A DNA stretch of 64,000 nt from Anniella stebbinsi. Its lineage: Eukaryota; Chordata; Lepidosauria; Squamata; Anniellidae. The stretch lies in assembly GCA_029215795.1 (NCBI GenBank), contig JARDYH010000001.1:190905654-190969653 (forward strand). The letters run 5' to 3'. The position numbers were made by a program, and so were the translations under genes. The notes beneath the pieces are model-generated. The model was not told where the DNA came from, made no database searches, and saw nothing but the letters and a program-made list of their open reading frames with translations. Of the stretch, positions 55,561 to 64,000 are shown in pieces; the first letter of the stretch is position 1, and every line of letters starts with the position of its first letter.

Positions 55561-56448
55561 ATGGTATCCTAGTCTAGGAAACAATCTATTCCCTTAGTGT
55601 GTTTTCTTAGGCATTTAAAATGTGGAGCTCTGCTTGGTGCAAGAGTGAGTGGTTTTGAACACCAGTTTTGGTCTCTTTGGGCATTGTAATGGTTTATTGC
55701 CGACTAATGTATGATATGGATTTGTGGTTGTTTATCCACTTAGGCTAGTGCCTAACCAAACTAATTAAACGCTTTCTGGATTGCATAAAAATGCGTATTA
55801 TTTTTAATCTGTGTAAGTTGATCCAATAACAAAAAGTGCACAGGTGTGTTCTTTCTCCTGTATGCCACGGTGGCTTTTCTACCCATCCCAGTGTAAATCT
55901 CCTTTAAGTGAATACTGTAGCTTTGGAGGCACTCTAAAAAGAGACATTGGTAAAATGCATTTTTTTAAAAAAATACTGTTTCCAGAACTACTAAATCAAA
56001 GTGTAACAATTAAACACTGTCTATGAGACACCTGGCAACATTTATCATTGCTCCTTTTGAGGAATGATTCCAGAGTGACTCCAGCTGCTGCTCCTTCATT
56101 TTGGCCACACTGATAAAATAGTAGAGGAGTCCCTTTACTGCATCCTTAAACCAGTGCAGGTTTATTATCTTTGTTAATACCTTCTTGCTAGATTCCTGGA
56201 ATCCCTGGTAACTATTTCTAAAGACATGCAAATCTAAGTTGAGAGTCTTTGTTACCATGTGCTTGCCAAAACGCAGGTGCAGGAGAGCTGGTTCTCTGGG
56301 ATAAGGGGCTCACAGGACTGCCCACTGAGGGCAGTAAAACCCACTTAATCACACTGCATTCTGTGATTATAACCTATTGTGGCATAGTATCCTGTTATAA
56401 CTGTGATAGTCTTACTGGAACACTCATTCTTTGAGTCATATCGACATA

Positions 56449-56605
56449 CATCAGCCTTCCCCAACCTGGTGCCCTTCAGATATTTTGGACTACAACTTCC
56501 AATATTCCTGACCATTAACCATGCCAGTTGAGGGTTGATGGAAGATGCAGTCCAAAACGTCAGGAGGATACCAGGTGGGGATACTGACATATGTGGCCAT
56601 ACAAA
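56449..56605. repeat. CCTCCAGATGT-type palindromic repeat
   Basis: CCCCAACCTGGTGCCCTTCA on the left and inverse AGGATACCAGGTGGGG on the right, with TTTTGGACTACAACTTCC mirrored by AAGATGCAGTCCAAAAC. Best preserved copy in the window. Confidence 0.7.
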
Positions 56606-56790
56606 GCTATCTTATTAGACCACTGGTTCATCTAGTCCTGTACCGTTTATTGTGCCTGTCAGCAGCTCTTAAAGAATTCTGGCTGGGGATCTTTCCTAGT
56701 CCTGATACCCAAATTTTCTTCCCTACAGATCAGTCTGGAGACTAAATCTGTGAAAAGTATGCATTCTGTCCCGAGCTCTAGTCCCTCCCC
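56600..56790 (-). repeat. tRNA-derived SINE, degraded
   Basis: ACAAAGCTATCTTATTAGAC, GGTTCATCTAGTCCTGTACC, TGTCAGCAGCTC and GGGGATCTTTCCTAG follow the SINE order. Confidence 0.5.
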
Positions 56791-57147
56791 GTTAACTCTC
56801 CTTGTATTATTTTTGCCTGTGTTTGGAGATAGTTGCAAAATATGACACAGTGCATATGAAATTAGCCCTGATACTTGAGTCTAGAATTTTGGGCAGTATC
56901 CACTTATTCCATTGCACCAATGGTACTTTTTCTTTTCTTTTTTTTTTAAACACAGCATGGGATAATCCACATGCTGTTCTGTCACATCTGGAGGCAGTGG
57001 CAGGATGACCTACAGTTTTTCATTCACATACGGGTTTTAGATTAGAACTACATTAATTGACTGCTACAACATCTAACCAGAATAAGCTCAGAAACACAGG
57101 ACTCTATAGGAAAAACATCCAAACTGCCAAGAATGTACATTTTCTTC

Positions 57148-58330
57148 CATATTTATTTATTTATTTCATTTCTCTACTGCCCAATAGCCAAAGCTCTCAG
57201 AGCAGTTCACAAAAATTAAAACCACAAGGAACAGCATAAAAATTAAAATATGGAAGCTTAAACCGCAATACAAAAGTTCAACCAGAATAAAACCTAGCAG
57301 CAATGCAGAGATTTAAAACAGCAGAACCAAAGGACTAGGATGCAAAAATGCTGGGAACATAAAATGGTCTTCACCTGGTGTCAAAAGGAGTACAATGTAG
57401 GTTCCCGGCTAACCTCTCTAGGGAGCTCGTTGCACAGGCGGAGTGCCACAGCAGAGAAGGCCCTCCTGGTAGCCACCTGCCTCACTTCGTTTGGCAGGGG
57501 CTCATGGAGAAGGACCCCTGAAGATGATCTTAGGGTCCAGGCAGGTACATATGAGAGGAGGCAATCCTTCAGGTAGCCTGGTCTCAAGCTGTTTAGGGAT
57601 TTGAATGTTAATGCCAGCACTTTGAATCAGGCCCAGACCTGGGCTGGCAGCCAGTGCAGCTGGAAAAGTACTGACATAAGGTGGATTCATTGGCCAGTCC
57701 CTATTAACAATCTTGCTGCCCTTTTTTGGGCCAGCTGAAGTTTCTGGACCGTTTTCAAAGGCAGCCCCACGTATACACATTGCAGGAATCCAGACGAGAG
57801 GTTATCAGAGCAGGGATAACTGTAGCTAGATTATCTCTGTCCAGATAAGGGTGCAGTTGGTATATCAGCCTAACCTGATAAAAGGTGCTCCTTGCCACCG
57901 AGTCCTCCCGTGTCTCAAGTGACAGTTCTGGGCCCAAAATCACCTCCAAATTACAAACCTGATCCTTTAGGGGGAATGCAACCCCCTTCAGAACAGGCTG
58001 ATCATCATCTAGCTGGGCAGTACTTTCTGTCTTGTCTGGATCGAGTCTCTGTCTGTTGGCCCTCATCCAGTCCATTACCGTGCCCAGGCAGTGATTCAGA
58101 ACAGCCTCTGCCTCACCTGGGTATGATGAAAAAGAGAGGACTCTGATGACATCTCAGCCCACAACGCAGGATGACCTCTCCCAGCAGCGTTCTGTAGATG
58201 TTAAACAGCAAAGGGGATAAAATAGAGCTCCGTGGTACCTTGTGACATAGTTGCCATGGCACAGAGCCATAATCCCATCTAAGTAGGAGCAGAACCACTG
58301 CAGCGCAGTGCATCCAGTGCCCAGCCCATA
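57148..58330 (-). mobile_element. L2-type LINE 3' end, 1.2 kb
   Basis: Antisense. Frames 57381-57620 (ALTFKSLNSLRPGYLKDCL), 57755-58075 (MRANRQRLDPDKTES, then VCNLEVILGPELSLETREDS) and 58113-58313 (GYGSVPWQL-like, SILSPLLFNIY) run through the RT end and the region downstream. The PDKTE and SPLLFN segments identify non-LTR RT. Several frame changes; dead copy. Confidence 0.82.
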
Positions 58331-59119
58331 CAGCCTATCCAGAAGGATCCCATGTTCGATGTATTGAAAGCCTCTGAGAGGTCCAAGAGAATCAAAAGAT
58401 TGTATGATATGATGTCTCTGCTTGCATGTTGGGAAACTGAGTATGAATTGGAACATCCCTAAAAGTCTTATCAGTAAAAGGTGCATTAGCTCAATAATTT
58501 TTGTAAGGAATGGAAGAAAAAACTATCCTGGGATTTTTTCAGAGATAGGATTAAAAAAGCATTTCCCCTCATGGCGTCATTATTTCCAAAAAAAATCCCT
58601 CTCTAGTTGTAACAAAAAGAGTTAGCCTGGGCAGCTCTGTTATGCTTGTTGGTCTTGTTTATAAATGCAATGGTGTGCTAATGATTGCCGGTTCTTTCAC
58701 AGCAGCACTCTGCTTACTGCTAAGGGTACTTCAGTCAACTGCAGTTAGTTTCTGCGACAAGTCAGCTACAGGTCAGACCAAAATAGTAGATTGGAGTGAG
58801 GTATTAATAATAAGAGAAAAGGCAGAGATGACTGTGATGTATAAGGAGAAGTGTGTGGAAGCAATACAACCACAGAAGCTGAGTTACAAAGGTTTGTTGG
58901 GCACAGGGGCACTTTTCATGAGGCCTGGACAAAATTAGTTCTCCTGGCACTGCAGTTTGGTTGCAGATAACTTCTGAAAGCTGGCTAGATTACTAGGCAG
59001 AACACAATTCCTGAAATTGACATTTTGAATATGACGATTAAATATTTGGCTTTAAAATCACTGTAGTGGTACCAGAAGATTCTAATAGAGGTTAAGACCT
59101 CATTTATGTTGCATAGACT

Positions 59120-59310
59120 TTTCATGCCCATAATGTCTAGTAGCCATGGATTCATCTAATCCCTATTTAAAGCCATCCATGTTGGCGACCGTCATGACAT
59201 CTTGTAGCACATTCCGTAGTTTAACTATTATGTTGTGTGAAGAAGTTGTTCCTTTTTTCTTTCCTGAATCTCCCATTGCTCAGTTTCATCGGATGACCAC
59301 CAGATTCTAA
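59120..59310 (+). repeat. GATCAGACC repeat, 3' part
   Basis: AAAGCCATCCATGTTGGCG, AGTTTAACTATTATGTTGTG and CTGAATCTCCCATTGCTCAG follow the order of the longer reptile repeat, downstream of the part at 45405-45866. Confidence 0.5.
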
Positions 59311-59640
59311 TATTATGAAAACGGGATCTAATTTGGTCCCACTATTTTATAAAAGTATGCACTTTTTGTATAATATGCAAATTGATATGAAACATGGATC
59401 CTCTAAAGGTGTCAGAATAGCTTGGAAAAAAAAGACTTGGGCAAATCTATTGAAAAATCTAGCTGGAACAGGATTTGGACTAATGCCACATTTAAATCCT
59501 TATCTGCCAAAATAAAAGAGAATTCTATTTAATTATTGTGAAATTGAAGATGAAGTTGGTACCTATTTTCATATGTGGTAGCTTTTCTCCTTGGTCAACC
59601 AGTTCTGGAGCAATGTCTTCAAAGTGGCTGATATGATTAC
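59299..59640 (+). mobile_element. L1-type LINE ORF2 C-terminal fragment
   Basis: The + strand frame reads DEVGTYFHMW, a TAG stop, then VNQFWSNVFKVADMIT. This resembles the L1 ORF2 end pattern GT..H.WW.C..V..FW. The first Trp after HMW appears as a stop. The upstream KKTWANLLKNLAGTGFGL stretch lies in another frame. Old and inactive. Confidence 0.55.
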
Positions 59641-60700
59641 TCGGGGGGGGGGGGATTATTTATTTATTTATTTATTTATTACATTTGTATACCGCCCCAC
59701 AGCCAAATCTCTCTGGGCGGTTTACATAGGATTAAAAACAAAAACAATATACAAAAATTAAAACAGCAAAAACATACAACATACACACAATCTGTACATT
59801 TAAAACCACTTCAACACTTCAAAAAGCTACAAAAACAAAACAAAACAAACCCAGGCTCCTCAGATATTGCCAAATGCCTGAGAGAAGAGGAAAGTCTTGA
59901 CCTGGCGCCGAAAAGATAACAATGTTGGCGCCAGGCGGGCCTCATCTGGGAGATCGTTCCACAATTGGGGAGCCACCACAGAGAAGGCCCTCTCTCTTGT
60001 TGCCGACCTCCGAGCTTCCCTCGGAGGAGGCACTCGGAGGAGGGCCTTAGATGTTGAACGTATTGTTCGGGTAGGTTCATGTCGGGAAAGGCGTTCCATC
60101 AGGTATTGTGGTCCCAAGCCGTGCAAGGCTTTATAGGTTAAAACCAGCACCTTGAACCAGGCTCAGAAACATACAGGCAGCCAATGCAAGCGGGCCAGAG
60201 TAGGTATTATGTGTTCGAACCTACTGGTTCCAGTTACGAACCTACTGGTTCCAGTTATCAATCTGGCCGCTGCATTTTGCACAAGCTGCAGCTTCTGAAC
60301 CACCTTCAAAGGCAGCCCCACGTAGAGTGCATTGCAGTAATCTAACTTGGAGGTTACCAGAGCATGGACAACTGAAGCCAGGCTATCCCTGTCCAGATAG
60401 GGACGTAGCTGGGCCACCAACCGAAGTTGGTAGAAGGCACTCCGTGCCACTGAGGCCACCTGCGCCTCAAGTGACAGAGATGGTTCTAGGAGAACCCCCA
60501 AGCTACGAACCCGCTCCTTCAAGGGGAGTGCAACCCCATCCAGAACAGGTTGAACACCTTTCTCCTCAATTAGCTCTATTAGGGTGCAGTCCTGTGTGGA
60601 TTGCCAGCAGCCTCCGGTGTCAGGGACTGCCGACTGTCCAGTGCAGGGCTGGAGGACACCGGAGGCGATCTTCACCTCCGTGTTCCAGCCACTCTGCATT
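59641..60700 (-). mobile_element. L2-type LINE 3' end, best preserved
   Basis: Antisense. Frame 60163-60699 has VRSLGVLLEPSLSLEAQVAS, RPYLDRDSLASVVHALV, SKLDYCNALYVGLP and LQLVQNAAARLITGTSRF; frame 59860-60150 continues MLVLTYKALHGLGPQYLMER and FSVVAPQLWNDLPDEARLAP. A perfect 21-bp tandem duplication (60216-60236 and 60237-60257) adds seven codons. The tail is (AAAT)n next to a G10 run at about 59644. Confidence 0.85.
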
Positions 60701-60929
60701 TGTACTAGATGGGCGATCCTATGGCTGCCTTGGAGGCTGGGGCAGCCATAGGATACATTCTATCATAGCCACCCCAGTCTCCTCACCCCCAGGAACACCC
60801 CCTTTCCCCCTGTCTCCGCCCTCCGTTTTCTGAGCACAGAGAAGTAACCCACGTGGTTCTCTGTGAGCCGGCTACGAGGGGGAGGGGTGGGAAGGGAAGC
60901 ACAATTCCCTGACTCTGAGACTCTGAACT

Positions 60930-61020
60930 ATCCATTGCCCTCCAGATGCTATGGTAGCTTGGGTTGATGGGAATTATAGGCCAAAACCTGTGAAGGGCCA
61001 CAAGTTGCCCACCTCTGCTT
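60930..61020. repeat. CCTCCAGATGT-type palindromic repeat fragment
   Basis: TGCCCTCCAGATGCTATGG, TTGATGGGAATTATAGGCC and AAGGGCCACAAGTTGCCCAC follow the same family order. Confidence 0.55.
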
Positions 61021-61827
61021 TACAAGGTGATACCTACTGGTGCAGTTAGTTGTTTTATGAGGTTTATAGTTCCCCTTCCTGTAACTTTAACCCATAGAAT
61101 CTTGCCCTATTCCCAGATTTCAGGACAGACAGTTGTTCATCCATGCTTTTTAAAAAAAAAAAAAAATTCAACACTGCTCAGATTCTCTTCAACTCCTTCC
61201 CAGTTTTCTCCTGTAGGCTTAATATCCTCAGTTTCTTCAGCTTTCTTTCACATATGGTTTCACTTTACCATCACTGTAGTTTTTCTCTGATCTTTTCTCA
61301 GTATATCTATATCATGAGAGACGTTTTCTTGGTGCAGATGTAATGCTTAAAACCCACTTCAAACTATGATTTTGCATCCTGATACGCACTCAATCCTTAA
61401 CTGCGTTTAGGTATCCAGACATTACCATTTTACTATGGCTAAAATGTTGTCTTAAAACCATTGTCATAGGCTGGATAATTTTTGACTGTTGTTAAATGTT
61501 GAATGAGATATGCTCAAATCACAACCTTAGAATGTATAATGCAGCCTATTAATGGCCACATGGCCACAGTTTAGCATGTTGTGAATAAGAAGCAGGAATG
61601 ATCTGTGCAGTCAGCCTTGGGGTTGCGCACTCCCCCTCTCCTCCCCCTCGGCTGGGACAAAGGTTTTGGAAGCTTTTGCTATCCTCTCCTGCATGAAATG
61701 TCAATGATTTCTTGCTCTGCTGTATTAGTTTTCCAGTATTCCTGTAAAGACTTTCCTTTAGATACTTCTATCACAAGCTATTGCTGGTTCTCCATGTGTA
61801 CATCTTGTCGTTCTATTTGACTTTCAG

Positions 61828-61973
61828 AACTTGCATAGGTGATTGCATCGGCACAGCCTGCCCAGTGTGTTGCATGCCAGCCATGGTACAAGACATAAAA
61901 GTAAACAGGCAGCTAGACAACATCATCACACTATATATCAAATTGCAGAGTCTGCAGGACAGGGACTTCTCAG
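61828..61973 (+). CDS. BARD1: BARD1 exon 3, end of RING and following helix
   Basis: The acceptor is CTTTCAG and the donor GTAAGT. The 146-base exon completes a Leu codon from exon 2, then encodes 48 codons plus one base. It carries the last RING ligands C70, C79 and C82 in a TACPVC context (human C74, C83, C86). The segment KVNRQLDNI follows, matching the helix after the RING that packs against BRCA1 in the four-helix bundle. It is one codon shorter than human exon 3 (149 bases), with both phases kept. All eight zinc ligands across exons 1-3 are present with human spacing, so the RING looks functional. The ankyrin and BRCT exons lie beyond the window. Intron 2 (55260-61827) is about 6.6 kb. 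Confidence 0.95.
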
Positions 61974-63185
61974 GTAAGTGAAATGATGGCTCTTTAATGC
62001 CTGGGCCAATGTATGTTTTTAAAGAACAAAAAAGGAGTCCATTTCTGAAAGACAATTTAATGCAAGGTGCGGGAATTTTACAGCAGAATATGAATGTTCT
62101 TCTCCTTCCTCAAATCCACTTAGATCTTCCTTCAAATAGAGGGGAAAGGCTAATGCGGCTTTTATATCTGCAATTCACCAGAATCTCTACTGAATTTAGA
62201 TGAAAATGTCACATTTTGCAGGTGGTGTTGGACTATTGCCTGATAAAATGCTTAAAAATAATGTAGGTTTTCTGCATTCTTATGCTTGCTTATATTTCCG
62301 AGGGTCAGTTTGCCCATTATATATTCCAAACATGGACCCACTTCTACAAGTCAATCCCCTATCTATGTGCAATTCCTATGGATAAGATATTGCAGTGTGC
62401 TTTCTGCAGACCTTTATGTTGTAGGTGTTTCGAGTCCGGTGCCAAGGCACATGGTTTATAGGAAATCGAGTATATTAGACTTTTGGATGTCATATTTCCC
62501 AGTCAAAGAATCACTTCTCATGAAAGAAGATCATCCTGTCTGGAAATCTGTAAAATAATATAATGTGAGGATTGGCTCTTAGATCTCAGTCTGTCTAAGA
62601 TTTGTTCGAGAAAAGCCTGTTGTAGAAATCGGGATCAAATACAGTTCCTTCAAGCTGCTTTCATGCTAGAGTATAGCTTCTTTCTCAGTGGGTTTCAAAT
62701 ACAAATCTAAAGGTCTTCCTATTAGGTTAGTAATCTAAAGGGAGAGGTGACATGGAGAACACCGGCAGCAACCCTTTTTCATGATCTTGAGAGGTGTGTT
62801 AAGTGGAAATTAAAATATTCTGATGCAGCTGCTAACTTTAGAAAAAAATGACTGTTTGCCTGTTGATAGAATTAGCAAATCAACATTGGATAATTGGTAT
62901 TTATGCCTGACAGATTACTCCCCATCACCCACAAAGCTAGTTGCAAGGCCTTAGCCGAGTCATCCTCTCTGATGAACTTGCAGCTCAGCCTGGCTGTGAG
63001 GATGAAAAAGGAATCACCCCATCTAGTTTGCTAGTCTGGGCATCTTTGAGGAAGGATGGGAAACAAATGTAATAAACGATATAATCGTGACCCATGTTGT
63101 TTGTTTGTTTGTTTTTTTAGGAAAATGAGTAAGGGTGCAATCCTATGCACGCTTAGACAGAAAAAAGGCCTACAACTCCCAACAT

Positions 63186-63772
63186 GCCCCTAGTAAAAGC
63201 ACTTCTACTCATACAAGGCACCATATTTTCACAGATCCTCCCCTTCACCACTGCAGCCCCCCTGTTCCACAAAAGCTGCTCCTGCGGAATGGGAGACTTT
63301 CTAGAACAAGGGTGTAGCAAAATACAACCCACCAGCCTCCTGGGGCTCCCCTGTTCCAAGCCCCGCTTTGGTGAGGGAAAGAGTGCTCACTCTGTTCAGT
63401 GGGGATGACGAGTAATGGGACTTGCCCACATGGGGAAGAGTGGATGTTCTTCCCAGCATGGGTGAGTCAAGCTCAGTTTGTCTGGCATCTCAGATCAGAG
63501 CCAGCAGGGAAATCCTCGCTGATATCAGATTGGTGATAGCAGTGGGGATACCCTCTGAGGCTTGGATGCTAAGTCCCACCCCCTTGGGGAATCCCAAGAG
63601 GCACATGGGCCCGATTGGGGTGCTCCTGTGGGCTGGAGATTTGCCCCCCCCCCCGTTCTAGAGGGTCTTTGATCCCTCAGGAGCAGCATTTGGGGAACAG
63701 TGCTGCCATGGCGATGCGGATCTGTGAAAATCGGGTGCCTTGCATGAGCAGAAGTACTTTCACTAGGTGCAA
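63186..63772. repeat. 587-bp fold-back repeat (long-TIR element)
   Basis: The left arm from 63186 contains AAGGCACC and TTTTCACAGATCC. The right arm (about 63650-63772) contains the inverse GGATCTGTGAAAATCGGGTG and GCAGAAGTACTTTCACTAGG. The arms are about 110 bases, joined by some 350 bases with no reading frame of note. Probably a non-autonomous DNA transposon. Confidence 0.7.
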
Positions 63773-63934
63773 AGCCACTGTTGGATATTGACTTCCATGT
63801 GTCATTGACTTTAGATTATTTTTGTTCATGGATTCATTGGCTTGGGCATGGAAAGGGAGCAAAGAAGAATCACTTGCTTGAGAATGTATCTGCTGTGTTG
63901 TCCCATGGTTGTAAATGGTTGAACATACAAAGTT

Positions 63935-64000
63935 ATCTTGGGGAAGGTATTTCTCAGTCTTGCTGCTTGAGATCCTTTCAGTTGGAGATGCTAGGACTTA
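63935..64000 (-). repeat. tRNA-derived SINE, cut by window end
   Basis: GAGATCCTTTCAGTTGGAGA and TGCTAGGACTTA match the part of the SINE before its tRNA-like head, as at 53330-53360. Confidence 0.5.

Larger units (their letters stand above)
55260..61827 (+). other. BARD1: BARD1 intron 2
   Basis: Runs from GTAAGT to TTTCAG. It contains LINE tails (55355-55560), a palindromic MITE (56449-56605), a SINE relic (56600-56790), two antisense L2 3' ends (57148-58330 and 59641-60700) and an L1 fragment (59.3-59.64 kb). Between these I see nothing gene-like. Confidence 0.85.
61974..64000 (+). other. BARD1: BARD1 intron 3 (partial)
   Basis: Begins with donor GTAAGT. No further BARD1 exon is recognisable before the window ends; the large exon 4 of other vertebrates must lie to the right. 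The only structures seen are a long fold-back repeat (63186-63772) and a SINE fragment at the edge. Confidence 0.75.

Overview
The window looks like nuclear DNA of a squamate reptile, most likely a lizard. The evidence is vertebrate gene structure, CpG-depleted AT-rich intergenic DNA, many L2/CR1-group LINE tails, tRNA-derived SINEs, hAT-type MITEs and a Ty1/copia element. No bacterial or viral genome organisation is present. Species cannot be fixed from the sequence alone.

The only host gene I can support is the 5' part of BARD1, the RING partner of BRCA1, on the + strand. A CpG island (about 50.26-51.30 kb) holds exon 1 (51026-51171). Exon 2 is 55203-55259 and exon 3 is 61828-61973; the gene runs off the right edge. 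Splice phases match human BARD1 and all eight RING zinc ligands are present.

Left of BARD1, about 50 kb shows no host gene and is a mosaic of transposable elements. (1) 19634-24714 is a nearly complete Ty1/copia element on the minus strand, with two LTRs, a 5-bp target duplication and a primer site matching the anticodon arm of initiator tRNA-Met. Its gag and pol frames are broken. (2) 36058 to about 38.76 kb is a decayed hAT transposase gene on the minus strand. It is interrupted by a solo LTR (37538-38038), and its outer end matches the tip of a short MITE family seen at 8.2, 15.8 and 39.9 kb. (3) Further solo LTRs lie at 31749-32540 and 45216-46311. (4) Several palindromic MITE families occur, including one that carries long poly-G/poly-C tracts just inside its inverted repeats (39.3, 45.5, 52.3-53.1 and 54.2 kb) and a CpG-dense one at 42730-43076. 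(5) L2-type LINE 3' ends occur throughout, several with AAT microsatellites at the tail, plus CR1 and L1 fragments.

Many insertions are nested, which gives a relative order of activity. The elements most worth following are the poly-G MITE family, the CpG-rich MITE, the copia element, several long fold-back repeats, and pairs of unclassified repeats found only by comparing the window with itself.
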